DNA of 64,000 bases from Chitinophaga agrisoli (GCF_008386695.1 NZ_VUOC01000003.1:668421-732420); one strand, 5' to 3'. Counted from the stretch's first letter, positions 9,224 through 18,319 are shown. The notes: generated by a model from the sequence alone, not told the origin. Made by a program: numbers and translations.

Positions 9224-10534
9224 ATGTTTACCCCGCTTTTTTCAGGCGGTATGATCAATTTTAAAAATATTTACAGGAACCGGCTTTTTATCATTGGCTT
9301 GCATGTGATCGCATGGACATGTTTCCTGTTATTCCCCTTTTTTATATATCGCCTGCGCATCCTCCATCCGTGGTTCTTCATGCGTGAGATCGTGGATAAC
9401 CTGTTCCTTATAGGCGTATTTTACCTGAACATATATGTGCTGATCCCCCGCTTCTTCACCCTCAAGAAGATCGTGTATTATTTTGGCTGCGTGCTGCTGG
9501 TGATCCTCTTTATCACCATACAGCAGGCCATGATGGACCACTATTTTATGCGGTATATGGCCCGGCACCGGTCAGAATTTACGTTACCCGCCTTACCAGG
9601 CATACCGCCGGGGGCAGTGGCAGATAGCACCGGAAAAGTAACTTTTGTGTCGCCTCGCACGTTTATCCGTTACCGCGCCATGACGCTGGGAGATAGGGGA
9701 TATTACGCACAAAGGCCGGTAGCCGTAGCAGGCCGCCCTTTTCCGCCAGGGGCATATGTAAGGGATTCTATCCTCACGCCCTCCGGTATGATGGTGACCC
9801 TGGGCCCGCCTCCCTTCTGGCAACGCCTGCTGTTTCCGGAAGTGTTGCGTAAGTCCGTACTGGCCGCCTTGTTAATGTTGCTGATGAGCGGGTTTATCAA
9901 AATTGCCCAGGAATGGTTTAAAAGTGAACAGCAACGGGAAGCGCTTAAAGTGGAAAAATTACATGCGGAGTTAAAATTTTTAAAGTCGCAGATCAATCCT
10001 CACTTCCTGTTTAACTGTCTTAATACCATCTATTCGCTGGCGCATAAACATTCCGCGCAGACAGAGCACGCCATCGTGAAACTGTCTACCATCATGCGGT
10101 ACATGATCTATGAGTCCAACGAAGACCTGGTACAGCTGCAGCACGAGTTGCAATATCTCAGGGATTATATTGATATACAAAGGCTTAGATTGCCTGCCGG
10201 TATACAGGTGGATTATGAGGAGCATGGTTTACCGGACGGTTTGTGGATAGAGCCTATGCTGCTGATCCCCTTTGTGGAAAATGCGTTTAAGCATGGCATC
10301 AGTTATACGGACCATTCCTTTATCAGCATCCTGATCACCATAGAGCAGCAGGTGGTACGGCTGGTAGTAAAGAACAGCCTGTTCCCGCAACGGGTGGCAG
10401 AGCAGGGGGGGATAGGGCTGCAGAACGTATTAAAAAGACTGGAATTGCTATATACCAACAAGCACGAAGTAAGCATCACGGAAAGTGAGCACCAATTTAT
10501 TGCTGATCTTAAAATAGTGTTGAAAAATGATTAA
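9224..10534 (+). CDS. LytS/YehU-type sensor histidine kinase
   Basis: Membrane histidine kinase of 436 residues that should phosphorylate the LytTR regulator encoded next. Several membrane helices occupy about residues 15-110. An unusual proline/glycine-rich loop follows (about 115-200), then another membrane helix (about 208-225). The His_kinase domain begins near residue 245, with the phosphoacceptor motif SQINPHFLFNCLNTIYSLAH around 257-275. The HATPase region shows the N-box PFVENAFKHG. ATG at residue 10 (MINFKN) is an alternative start. It overlaps the regulator gene by 8 nt. The signal is unknown; the adjacent kelch and DUF4907 lipoproteins are candidate inputs or targets. Confidence 0.92.
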   Translation: MFTPLFSGGMINFKNIYRNRLFIIGLHVIAWTCFLLFPFFIYRLRILHPWFFMREIVDNLFLIGVFYLNIYVLIPRFFTLKKIVYYFGCVLLVILFITIQQAMMDHYFMRYMARHRSEFTLPALPGIPPGAVADSTGKVTFVSPRTFIRYRAMTLGDRGYYAQRPVAVAGRPFPPGAYVRDSILTPSGMMVTLGPPPFWQRLLFPEVLRKSVLAALLMLLMSGFIKIAQEWFKSEQQREALKVEKLHAELKFLKSQINPHFLFNCLNTIYSLAHKHSAQTEHAIVKLSTIMRYMIYESNEDLVQLQHELQYLRDYIDIQRLRLPAGIQVDYEEHGLPDGLWIEPMLLIPFVENAFKHGISYTDHSFISILITIEQQVVRLVVKNSLFPQRVAEQGGIGLQNVLKRLELLYTNKHEVSITESEHQFIADLKIVLKND

Positions 10535-11231
10535 GTGTATTGCAGTGGACGATGAACCATTGGCACTGGAGATCATCACTGACTTTGCCCGCAAAGTTCC
10601 CTTTCTCTCATTGGTGCAGACCTTTGAGAATGCCGCAGAAGCTATGCGTTTCCTCCAGGATGAAAAGGTGGACCTGGTTTTCCTGGATATTAAAATGCCG
10701 GATATCAATGGCATCCAGTTCCTGAAATCCCTCAAATACCCACCCCTGGTGATCTTTACCACCGCTTACGGAGAGTATGCCCTGGACGGCTTTGACCTGG
10801 ATGTGGTGGATTACCTGCTGAAACCCATCCCATTTGACCGTTTCCTGCGCGCTGCTACCAAAGCCCAGGAATATATGGCCGTTACCCAACAGAAAAACGG
10901 CGACAACGGTCATGTGAACGACTACATTTTTATCAAGACAGAATACAAGATCATCAAGATCAACCTGGAAGATATCCTGTTTATAGAAGCATTAAAGGAC
11001 TATACAAAGATCTATACACCTTATCAGCCAGTGCTTACCCTGCGCAGCCTGAAATCATTTGAGACCCGTCTGCCGGCGGATAAGTTCATCCGTGTGCACC
11101 GCTCTTACCTGGTGTCGCTGAATAAGATCAACTCTGTAGAGAAAAATACGGTAATGATCGCCAATCAATCCATCCCGATCAGTGATGGATACCGGGAGCG
11201 GTTTTATGAAGTGATCACCCGCAACTCCTGA
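10527..11231 (+). CDS. LytTR-family response regulator
   Basis: A two-component response regulator of 234 residues. The receiver domain (1-120) has the acidic pocket VDDEP, the phosphoacceptor Asp54 in VFLDIKMPDING and the conserved Lys in DYLLKPI. The LytTR DNA-binding domain (about 135-232) starts at YIFIKTEYKIIKINLEDILF and includes KFIRVHRSYLVSLNKI. It overlaps the kinase gene by 8 nt and ends with its stop codon directly abutting that of the convergent cytochrome gene (TGATCA at 11229-11234), leaving no intergenic terminator. It probably binds the repeats at 9141-9172. Confidence 0.95.
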   Translation: MIKCIAVDDEPLALEIITDFARKVPFLSLVQTFENAAEAMRFLQDEKVDLVFLDIKMPDINGIQFLKSLKYPPLVIFTTAYGEYALDGFDLDVVDYLLKPIPFDRFLRAATKAQEYMAVTQQKNGDNGHVNDYIFIKTEYKIIKINLEDILFIEALKDYTKIYTPYQPVLTLRSLKSFETRLPADKFIRVHRSYLVSLNKINSVEKNTVMIANQSIPISDGYRERFYEVITRNS

Positions 11232-12281
11232 TCATTTCATCGATCTTATCCATTCCCGCACTAATTCCACTCCTTCTTTATGCGTTAGCTTACGGCTAAG
11301 TTCAGGCATCATAATGCCCGGATCTGTAGAGGCCATCCTGTAAATAAGGATAGACTTTTCCGGATGGCCGGGCACAATATCAAACTGCAGGTCTGCCGCA
11401 CCGCGGCCAGCTGCTACCGGCGGTTTATTGATACCAATTTTGGTGGGGTCTTTTTCGCTGGCCAGCAGGAACAGGCCGGAGGTTTTACCCGGACCATCCG
11501 GTTTATGGCAGTGGGCGCAATTGATCTCCAGCCAGGTACGAGCGCGGGCTTCGAGGCTTCCGGTGGTTGGGTCATTCCATACCGGCGCCCTGGGCGCATG
11601 GGCTACATCATCCAGCCCGCTAAGGATACCAGCTTTGATCCAGTGTTGCAATTGGTTTTCTGTACCCCCGGCATAATGGAAATCTCCGTTCATTTGCCGG
11701 GCCGTAGGGCCTATAGGGGTCATTACCTCGTTGGTATTATGGCAGCCCTTGCACTGGTTCAGGTTGGGCACTATATAATCAAAACTTACAGTACGCCCAT
11801 GGTGGTCAATGAACTGCACGGGCTTACGGTCGCCTGCTACCTCCAGGGTCGCTTCTGTTTGTTCGTCATTCCAGATGTATACCAGTGCTTTCCAGCCCTC
11901 GGCCGTATGAGTGAGCAAACGGGTCTCCATCAGCCGCCTTCCTTTTTCCGGGGCCCTGAAATCCTTTGGGTAGTAGAAGGTCTTAATAAGCGTAGCGCCT
12001 ACGGGGAAGTGCATCACATTCACACTGTCGTACGTAATAACGCTGTCCGGCGGTAGCTGTATAAAGCGCAGCTTTTCCGCATAGTCAGAGAACAGGGGCG
12101 TATTCAGCTGGTAAGGCATAATGCCGCTTACAGGCGTCTGATCCGCCATATTACCGCTAAAGAAGCCGTATTCAGACAGGTGCTCTTTGGGCGCCGGGCT
12201 TCCCGTGCGGGAGGCTAATAGGGCGATCGTCAGGCCCAATAATAAGGTGATACCGGTTATAATACGAATAATACGCTGCAT
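11232..12281 (-). CDS. SO2930-family diheme c-type cytochrome
   Basis: An exported c-type cytochrome-like protein of about 349 residues with two heme-binding CxxCH motifs (CKGCH in LNQCKGCHNTNEV, CAHCH in INCAHCHKPDG) in the C-terminal two thirds. The ATG at 12281 is preferred over an upstream one at 12332: it follows a GGAG Shine-Dalgarno-like sequence, yields a clean signal peptide (MQRIIRIITGITLLLGLTIALLA, cut here), and avoids overlap with the preceding gene, which stops at 12284. The partner beta-helix gene lies 2 nt upstream; the pair corresponds, from memory, to the adjacent TIGR03806/TIGR03805 families. Electron partner and substrate are unknown. Confidence 0.87.
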   Translation of the reverse strand: MQRIIRIITGITLLLGLTIALLASRTGSPAPKEHLSEYGFFSGNMADQTPVSGIMPYQLNTPLFSDYAEKLRFIQLPPDSVITYDSVNVMHFPVGATLIKTFYYPKDFRAPEKGRRLMETRLLTHTAEGWKALVYIWNDEQTEATLEVAGDRKPVQFIDHHGRTVSFDYIVPNLNQCKGCHNTNEVMTPIGPTARQMNGDFHYAGGTENQLQHWIKAGILSGLDDVAHAPRAPVWNDPTTGSLEARARTWLEINCAHCHKPDGPGKTSGLFLLASEKDPTKIGINKPPVAAGRGAADLQFDIVPGHPEKSILIYRMASTDPGIMMPELSRKLTHKEGVELVREWIRSMK

Positions 12282-12283
12282 GG

Positions 12284-13504
12284 TCAATCTCCGCTTTTTA
12301 CCGTAGTGGTGGTGGTAACAGGGTTGCTGCAATTATACAGCTCCGCGTCACGTGATACGTTTTTGAATTTATTGCCTGCATCCAGGTTAGCAAAGGATGC
12401 ATTCTTGTTATCCGCTATGCAAATGCGGTATTCCGGTTTATACTGGCCGCTGGCATCCGTCCAGTCTTTATTAAGGATCCCGTCATAAAAGATATGCGGC
12501 ACATTTTTGCCAAAGCCCAGCTTAAATTTAAACATCAGCCCTATGCGCCCTTTCCCCTGGAACTTTACATGGTCCCGGATATAATCGTTATCATGTATAT
12601 ACACGGTGGCAGGGTAGGGGGTATAAGTGGAGTCCTTAATAGGGTTCTCCGTCATAAAATAGCTGATAATGGCGGTGCCCGCGCTGTTATTATAATGGAT
12701 CTTATTATTGAATACCTCTACATGGTTGGTGGCCAGTATCATAACCCCGGTGCCGGCTGGCACCTTAGCTACCGTATTACCTTTGGGAGCAAAATTGGGG
12801 AAATTGTTATGATGGATATTGTTGTTAAACACCTTTACATAACCGCCTTTTTTCTGCACCAGGTCCGGCAGATCAAACACCAGTATACCGCCGGTATTTT
12901 CAGTGGCTTCATTGTCGTATACCTCCGCATGCAGGGAGTTCTCGATCTCAATACCGGCCACATTGTTTTTGGCCAGGCAATTGCGCACCACAATATCCTT
13001 TGACTGGCCTACATACAGTCCGGCGTCAGAGGCCCCGATAGCAGTGCAGCTGTCTATCAGCACCTGCTGGCATTGTACGGGATACAGGCCATAAGCGCCG
13101 TTTTCTTTAGCCGGTGTGCCGGTCCATTCTACTTTTACCTGTTTAAAGGTAATGCCGGTTACATTCATGGTTTTAATACCATCCCCCTTTGTGTCCTGTA
13201 CTGTCAGATCGCGGATAATAATATCCTGTGCATTGGACACGCGCAGGCCTTCCGCACCTTCTGATTGTCCTTTAAAATTGAGGATGGTCTTATCCATACC
13301 GGCGCCTTTAATAAGCACTTTTTTCTTGCCTTCCAGGGAAAGGGTAGAGGAGAGCTGGTAACGGCCGGCGGGCAATTCGATCACACTGCCGTCTTCTGCC
13401 ATGATAAGCTGGCGCTGTAGCTGTTTTTGTATGTCCTGTTGGGCATAAATGGGCGTTTGGCAAATTGTTATCGCGCCCAGGGTTAGGAGGATGCATATGC
13501 GCAT
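12284..13504 (-). CDS. Secreted right-handed parallel beta-helix protein
   Basis: A 406-residue exported protein with a signal peptide of about 21 residues (ending TPIYAQQ). From about residue 85 it carries beta-helix coils with recurring short strands separated by asparagine/glycine turns (VLIDSCTAIGASDAGLYVG, IVVRNCLAKNNVAGIEIEN, VEVFNNKIHYNNSAGTAII). The N-terminal part with GSVIELPAGRYQLSSTLSL resembles the start of pectate-lyase-like/NosD-like folds. It is transcribed just ahead of the diheme cytochrome. Polysaccharide binding or cleavage is possible, but no catalytic residues can be assigned; probable match to TIGR03805. Confidence 0.85.
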   Translation of the reverse strand: MRICILLTLGAITICQTPIYAQQDIQKQLQRQLIMAEDGSVIELPAGRYQLSSTLSLEGKKKVLIKGAGMDKTILNFKGQSEGAEGLRVSNAQDIIIRDLTVQDTKGDGIKTMNVTGITFKQVKVEWTGTPAKENGAYGLYPVQCQQVLIDSCTAIGASDAGLYVGQSKDIVVRNCLAKNNVAGIEIENSLHAEVYDNEATENTGGILVFDLPDLVQKKGGYVKVFNNNIHHNNFPNFAPKGNTVAKVPAGTGVMILATNHVEVFNNKIHYNNSAGTAIISYFMTENPIKDSTYTPYPATVYIHDNDYIRDHVKFQGKGRIGLMFKFKLGFGKNVPHIFYDGILNKDWTDASGQYKPEYRICIADNKNASFANLDAGNKFKNVSRDAELYNCSNPVTTTTTVKSGD

Positions 13505-13686
13505 AGAACGTGGATTTTAGGGCCTGTTTAAATTTACGGAAAAAACTGGTAGGAAACGTGGGGGAGGGGAGTGAAATGACTAAATAGCTATTTAATAAGT
13601 GAGACTATTTTTATGTTGATTATCAATGTATAGTGAGAGTGATCTGAAAATGTTTATCTAAAGTTTGACTAAGTTCGTCTAACTAA

Positions 13687-14820
13687 TTAGCCATCTGCCA
13701 ACCTGAAATCGACAATTTCCTCTATAAGCCCACCCCGGCTTTGCTGATTTAATTTAGCTTTTATCATAACATAAGCGCCTCCCTGTTCATGGGCTTTGAT
13801 AGCGACCTGGTATTGCTCAGCATTAAGATTTGCCCTTGCTCGAACAATATCTGTTTCAATTAACAAAGCAAAAACCACTTCTCCGGAACGCCGGCCGTCC
13901 GCGCCAATGTCTCCATTCAAGGCTTCAACTGTCCCGTAAAATGTATCTTTGATCTCCTTCCTTTGGGGCGTAAAATACTCTTTCAGTTCTTCTAATTTTC
14001 CTCTGTAGGAAAAAGGAAAGGCAATTCTACCGGGAACTTCTGGTTTGGGAGTATTAAGTAAAGATGCTTTACTCCAATTGAAGATCAATTCAAATGGAAG
14101 CTCGCGTTCTTTATCAAATATTTTTAGTAATGAATCACAAAAATTATAGCTGATAATAGGCCTTTCAGAAGCTGATTGTCTTTGATATAATCCAGCTATT
14201 GTATTTGAATCTATAGTTTCAATGATTTCCTTGGAAGCTGTGCTTATAAGTTCCACGGTCTGCCGGCCCATTGGCTTGGTGGATTGGTCCGGGAACAGCT
14301 TGTCCAACATATTTACCGGCTCAAATGGGATAGAAACTTTAATTATAAAACTTCCTTCCTGGGTATGTCTGAATTTTGTTTTCTTTATAAGCTCCTGGGG
14401 TTCGGTCCTATTTAATTTGGGATGATAAGTTTTGGGATTGACCACAGAACTTGCTGCAGACAATAGCATTTGCCGTGTAGCGGCAATAGCTTCAAAGGCT
14501 TCTTCAAACGAAATTGAATTTACTACTTTGCTTTCCGAATAGTATCGCAAACTAATCACGTCGTCATTGACCTCTCTTATTTCTTCGGCAACTTCTGTAA
14601 GATTTTTTCGATAATAATCGGAAAGCCTTTTCAATGTCTGCAACGCCATTTCTGGATAGTGAGGAACATCTGAGTCTTTTGAAAAGATCAATTGCGTATT
14701 GTCGCCATTAGGGCTATTAAGCACAAAAAGACCATCTTTTAAGGCTTCCCTTATAAGTTGCCACCCCAAACTTTGGGCGTAGTCCCGGATCTCTATGGAT
14801 GAAACGTCGACCTTCTCCAT
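13687..14820 (-). CDS. Unrecognised protein in two-gene module with DUF4365 protein
   Basis: A 377-residue soluble protein I cannot assign to a named family. The N-terminal region (about 1-120) is helical and acidic (TLKRLSDYYRKNLTEVAEEI). The middle region is mixed (SFIIKVSIPFEPVNML at about 150-165). The C-terminal 90 residues look like a small beta-barrel (FYGTVEALNGDIG, EVVFALLIETDIV, then an AIKAHEQGGAYVMIKAKL segment), a layout reminiscent of OB-like nucleic-acid-binding domains; that is inference. It starts 1 nt after the DUF4365 stop, so the two are one operon. Base composition is visibly more AT-rich than flanking genes, suggesting acquisition. It may be the regulator or effector partner of a nuclease. 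Confidence 0.7.
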   Translation of the reverse strand: MEKVDVSSIEIRDYAQSLGWQLIREALKDGLFVLNSPNGDNTQLIFSKDSDVPHYPEMALQTLKRLSDYYRKNLTEVAEEIREVNDDVISLRYYSESKVVNSISFEEAFEAIAATRQMLLSAASSVVNPKTYHPKLNRTEPQELIKKTKFRHTQEGSFIIKVSIPFEPVNMLDKLFPDQSTKPMGRQTVELISTASKEIIETIDSNTIAGLYQRQSASERPIISYNFCDSLLKIFDKERELPFELIFNWSKASLLNTPKPEVPGRIAFPFSYRGKLEELKEYFTPQRKEIKDTFYGTVEALNGDIGADGRRSGEVVFALLIETDIVRARANLNAEQYQVAIKAHEQGGAYVMIKAKLNQQSRGGLIEEIVDFRLADG

Positions 14821-14821
14821 A

Positions 14822-15361
14822 TTATATAGGTCTTTTATAACCAGGTATATTCTTGTTTACTGCTAAATTAGCTAATCTCACTAATTCTGTAGGCGTTAAC
14901 AGGTGATTTCTTGGCAAATAAATAGTCTGTCCATGCTCATTATTTGTTCTTTCCGCGCCATACAGGTTCACCCAATAGGCACAATTTTTTAGGACAAGTT
15001 CATCTTTAGAACAATTTAGCCAGGAGGAAGGATCAGGTGGCAAAAAAAGGACAACTAAAATTTTGTAACACATGCTGTCGTCAGTCCTCAACTTATCGTA
15101 TCTACGGGTCCCTTGAAAGAAATATGAGACATAGTCTGGCTGCGTGCCAGGATCACCTATCGTAGCCTTTAATTGAATATTGAGCTGCACATGTTTGATA
15201 TATGGATGCTCAGTCACGCCCCAAAAACTAATTTCTGCATCTATTCCATGGGCATCGTCATGCCTGTCGCCCATTTTACAGCTCATTCCCGCTTTTCCCG
15301 CTATAGCGTGTAAAAATGCGTAGCTGAGCTCCGATTCTACATTTTGTAAGGTTAAACTCAT
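14822..15361 (-). CDS. DUF4365 domain protein (predicted PD-(D/E)XK nuclease-like)
   Basis: A 179-residue protein matching the DUF4365 pattern. The early segment GKAGMSCKMGDRHDDAHGIDAEI is followed by a strand ending in LNIQLKAT. The D-x-E of GIDAEI and the Q-L-K of IQLKAT are arranged like the catalytic D/E and QxK residues of PD-(D/E)XK enzymes. The C-terminal half has KILVVLFLPPD, WVNLYG and a final helix, as in other family members. DUF4365 proteins are often found near defence or mobile genes. It forms a tight operon with the unknown gene downstream. Nuclease activity is inferred from the motif, not shown. Confidence 0.78.
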   Translation of the reverse strand: MSLTLQNVESELSYAFLHAIAGKAGMSCKMGDRHDDAHGIDAEISFWGVTEHPYIKHVQLNIQLKATIGDPGTQPDYVSYFFQGTRRYDKLRTDDSMCYKILVVLFLPPDPSSWLNCSKDELVLKNCAYWVNLYGAERTNNEHGQTIYLPRNHLLTPTELVRLANLAVNKNIPGYKRPI

Positions 15362-15690
15362 AGAATAGCCTGTCTATTTTTCAGGATGGTTTTGAAGATT
15401 TTCGTTTTGCAGTGGGTTATAACATCTAGCAGGAATAGCTACCTAAAGAGGGACTATAAACAAAAAGGCCCATCATTAACCTAAGCAGGGTATCCTGCCA
15501 CGCTCCGGGAGCGACTTTCAATTGTAACAGACCGTCGCGAAAATAATGCATCCTTTTCGGACAAAAAAAAATCTCTCGCCTATTAATCAAATAAACTCAC
15601 ACACCATCAATTTGAAACAGATAATAACATATCCTAAAAACAAAAATCCCGGCCACCGGCCGGGATTCCCTATATAAATTCAAAAATCTC
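15362..15690. other. AT-rich gene-free stretch upstream of the DUF4365 operon
   Basis: No gene is supported here. It contains two small adjacent hairpins, GCAGG/CCTGC (15485-15498) and the palindrome CGCTCCGGGAGCG (15501-15513), a run of nine A (15564-15572), and at its left end the terminator of the cysteine desulfurase gene. It would also hold the promoter of the minus-strand DUF4365 operon, but I saw no TAnnTTTG box facing that way. Confidence 0.5.
15637..15667 (-). terminator. Rho-independent terminator-like hairpin
   Basis: A perfect 10-bp stem (AATCCCGGCC with GGCCGGGATT, 15645-15667) with a 3-nt loop is followed, in the minus-strand direction, by a U-rich tract (TTTTTGTTTTTAGG). It lies about 25 nt past the stop of the cysteine desulfurase gene and should terminate it. 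Confidence 0.85.
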
Positions 15691-16818
15691 TCACATCAAC
15701 TCCTTCAACTTCCCAACCACCGCATCCACCTCTTCCTTCGTATTATCCTTCGAGAAAGAAAACCGCACACTCACCCTATTCGGATCACTATTCAACGCAC
15801 GTATCACATGCGATCCCGCATCTGCCCCAGACGTACACGCACTGCCACCGCTGGCACAGATCCCATTTATATCCAGGTTAAACAACAACATCTCGCTCTT
15901 CTCAGACTTCGGGAAAGCTGCATTCAACACCGTATACAGGCTGCGCCCGCGCAGGTCGCCATTAAACGACACACCCGGTATATGTTGTTCCAGCTGATCT
16001 GCCATATACATACGCAGGTCATTGATATGCCGGCTATGCTCCTGGAAATTTGCCGTAGCCAGTTCCAGCGCTTTGGCAAAACCAATAATACCGTACAGGT
16101 TCTCTGTGCCTGCGCGCATATTACGCTCTTGCGACCCGCCTTGTATATAAGGAGTGATCTTTACATTTTCATTAATATAAAGGATGCCTACGCCTTTAGG
16201 CCCATGGAACTTATGCCCCGCGCCGTTAATGAAGTGTACCGGCGTATTACGCAGGTCAAAAGGGTAGTGGCCTACCGTCTGTACGGTGTCGGAGTGAAAG
16301 ATAGCGTCAAACTCCTTGCACAGGTTACCCACGGCATGTATATCCAGCAGGTTGCCTATTTCATTATTGGCATGCATCAGCGTTACCAGGCTCCTTTTGT
16401 CTGTGCCGGCCAGCAGCTCGCGCAGGTGCGCCATGTCCACATGGCCATCCGGCAGCAGGCGTACATGCGATACCTGTATACCCTGGCTGCCGCGCAGCAG
16501 GTCTACGGAGTGCATGGTGGCATGGTGCTCTATTTCGGAGGTAATAATATGACGGCATCCCAGGTCTCTGACAGCGGCATTAATGGCCGTATTGCTGCTT
16601 TCCGTTCCGCCGGAGGTGAAGAAGATCTCTCCCGGATGTGCATTCAGGATCCGGGCTACGGTTTTGCGGGCGTTCTCAATGCCCAGTCTTGACTCCCGTC
16701 CATACGAATAGATGGAGGAAGGGTTGCCGAAATGATCTGTCATGTACGGCAACATAGCATCCAGCACGGCCTTATCCAGCGGTGTGGTAGCTGCATTGTC
16801 AAAGTAGATTCTTTTCAA
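15691..16818 (-). CDS. Cysteine desulfurase (NifS/IscS family)
   Basis: PLP-dependent enzyme that removes sulfur from L-cysteine and hands it on as persulfide for Fe-S cluster or thio-modification. The family start IYFDNAATTPLD is intact. The PLP lysine sits in INGAGHKFHGPKG and the catalytic cysteine in ASGGSACTSG. A reading frame runs back to an ATG at 16878, but those codons lie inside the terminator hairpin of the upstream gene, so I place the start at the TTG at 16818, giving MKRIYFDNAATT and a normal length of 375 residues. No other Fe-S genes flank it, so IscS versus NifS naming cannot be decided. Confidence 0.93.
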   Translation of the reverse strand: MKRIYFDNAATTPLDKAVLDAMLPYMTDHFGNPSSIYSYGRESRLGIENARKTVARILNAHPGEIFFTSGGTESSNTAINAAVRDLGCRHIITSEIEHHATMHSVDLLRGSQGIQVSHVRLLPDGHVDMAHLRELLAGTDKRSLVTLMHANNEIGNLLDIHAVGNLCKEFDAIFHSDTVQTVGHYPFDLRNTPVHFINGAGHKFHGPKGVGILYINENVKITPYIQGGSQERNMRAGTENLYGIIGFAKALELATANFQEHSRHINDLRMYMADQLEQHIPGVSFNGDLRGRSLYTVLNAAFPKSEKSEMLLFNLDINGICASGGSACTSGADAGSHVIRALNSDPNRVSVRFSFSKDNTKEEVDAVVGKLKELM

Positions 16819-16847
16819 GGTGTGGATGGTTGGTGGTTTTTGATAAA

Positions 16848-16874
16848 ATAAAAAAGGGCGCTCTTTAAGCGCCC
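16848..16874 (-). terminator. Rho-independent terminator of the phosphohexomutase gene
   Basis: A 7-bp GC-rich stem (GGGCGCT at 16856-16862 with AGCGCCC at 16868-16874), 5-nt loop, followed in minus direction by TTTTTTATTTTAT. It lies 60-90 nt past the phosphohexomutase stop and immediately before the cysteine desulfurase start. Confidence 0.8.
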
Positions 16875-16936
16875 ACAAATATCGTAATTTTTAAACTTTT
16901 AGCTAATAACCGTTATGAGAGGTCCTGCAGCCCTGC

Positions 16937-18319
16937 TTACATAAACTCCTTGATATCCTGCATGATCCTGCGGGCAATGTTATCTGCCGTGGTCTCAAAC
17001 TGGCTCTCCGCATAGATACGGATAATAGGCTCCGTATTGGAAGTGCGTAAATGCACCCAGTCTTTTTCGAACTCTATCTTCAGGCCATCTTCCGTATTGG
17101 TAGGCTGGTTCTTGTATTTGCCGCGGATCTTCTCAAAGATGGTCTTTACGTCCACGCCTTTGTCCAGCTCTATCTTGTTCTTGGAGATAAAATAGTCCGG
17201 GTAGCTGTTACGCAGGTTTTTCAGATTCTTTTTGCTGTGGGCCACATGGCTCAGGAACAGGCCTATGCCGATCAGCGCATCACGGCCGTAGTGCAGGTCC
17301 GGTACAATAATGCCCCCGTTGCCTTCTCCGCCTATGACAGCGTTCACCTCTTTCATTTTCTTTACCACATTCACTTCGCCTACGGCGGATGGGTGGTATT
17401 CGCCCCCATGCTTCAACGTTACATCCTTCAGCGCCTGGGTAGAGGAGAGGTTGGAAACGGTATTGCCTTTTCTTTTATTCAGTATATAATCCGCTACGGC
17501 CACCAGGGTATATTCCTCGCCAAACATGCTGCCGTCCTCGCATACAAAGCAAAGGCGGTCTACGTCCGGGTCTACGGCTATGCCCAGGTCCGCGTTGGAC
17601 CGGTTTACCTCGTTGGAGAGGGCGGTCAGGTTCTCTGGCAGTGGTTCCGGGTTATGGCCAAAACGGCCGTTCACCTCTTCAAACAGCACTTCCACATGGG
17701 CTACGCCCAGCGCCTTCAGCAAGGCTGGGATGAAGATAGCGCCGGTGGAGTTTACCGCATCCACTACGATCTTAAAGTCACGGGCGCGGATGGCTGCTAC
17801 GTCTACCAGGGGGTAGTTCACCACCAGGTCAATATGTTTCTGCAGGTAGCTGTCATCCTGGTGATAGGCGCCCAGCTTGTTCACGTCTGCAAAGTTAAAG
17901 TCTTCCTGTTCGGCTATTTCCAGCAGGGCTACGCCGTCTGCGCCGGAAATAAACTCGCCCTCGCTATTCAGCAGCTTAAGGGCATTCCATTCTTTGGGGT
18001 TATGGCTGGCAGTAATAATGATACCGCCTGCGGCATGTTCCATCTTTACGGCTATCTCCACGGTAGGGGTGGTAGAAAGACCCAGGTCCACTACATCCAG
18101 TCCCAGCCCGTTCAGGGTAGATACGACCAGGTTCTTTACCAGCTCGCCGGAAATGCGCCCATCGCGTCCGATAACTACCTTTTTGTTATCAGGATGCTGT
18201 TTGATTAACCATGTTCCGTAAGCTGCGGTAAATTTAACTACGTCTAATGGAGAAAGTCCTTCACCGGGTCTGCCGCCAATGGTGCCACGTATGCCGGATA
18301 TCGATTTGATCAGTGCCAC
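16937..18319 (-). CDS. glmM: Phosphoglucosamine mutase-type phosphohexomutase
   Basis: Interconverts glucosamine-6-phosphate and glucosamine-1-phosphate on the way to UDP-GlcNAc for peptidoglycan and LPS. The alpha-D-phosphohexomutase signatures are all present: N-terminal ISGIRGTIGGRPGEGL, phosphoserine loop ITASHNPKEWNALK, metal loop DPDVDRLCFV, sugar loop EGNGGII and phosphate loop RTSNTEPIIRIYAES. An open frame extends to 18481, but the added residues are basic and unconserved. The GTG at 18319 gives VALIKSISGIRG and about 460 residues, normal for Bacteroidota, and lies about 22 nt past a minus-strand TATCTTTG box (18348-18341). Phosphomannomutase activity is the main alternative. Confidence 0.88.
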   Translation of the reverse strand: MALIKSISGIRGTIGGRPGEGLSPLDVVKFTAAYGTWLIKQHPDNKKVVIGRDGRISGELVKNLVVSTLNGLGLDVVDLGLSTTPTVEIAVKMEHAAGGIIITASHNPKEWNALKLLNSEGEFISGADGVALLEIAEQEDFNFADVNKLGAYHQDDSYLQKHIDLVVNYPLVDVAAIRARDFKIVVDAVNSTGAIFIPALLKALGVAHVEVLFEEVNGRFGHNPEPLPENLTALSNEVNRSNADLGIAVDPDVDRLCFVCEDGSMFGEEYTLVAVADYILNKRKGNTVSNLSSTQALKDVTLKHGGEYHPSAVGEVNVVKKMKEVNAVIGGEGNGGIIVPDLHYGRDALIGIGLFLSHVAHSKKNLKNLRNSYPDYFISKNKIELDKGVDVKTIFEKIRGKYKNQPTNTEDGLKIEFEKDWVHLRTSNTEPIIRIYAESQFETTADNIARRIMQDIKEFM

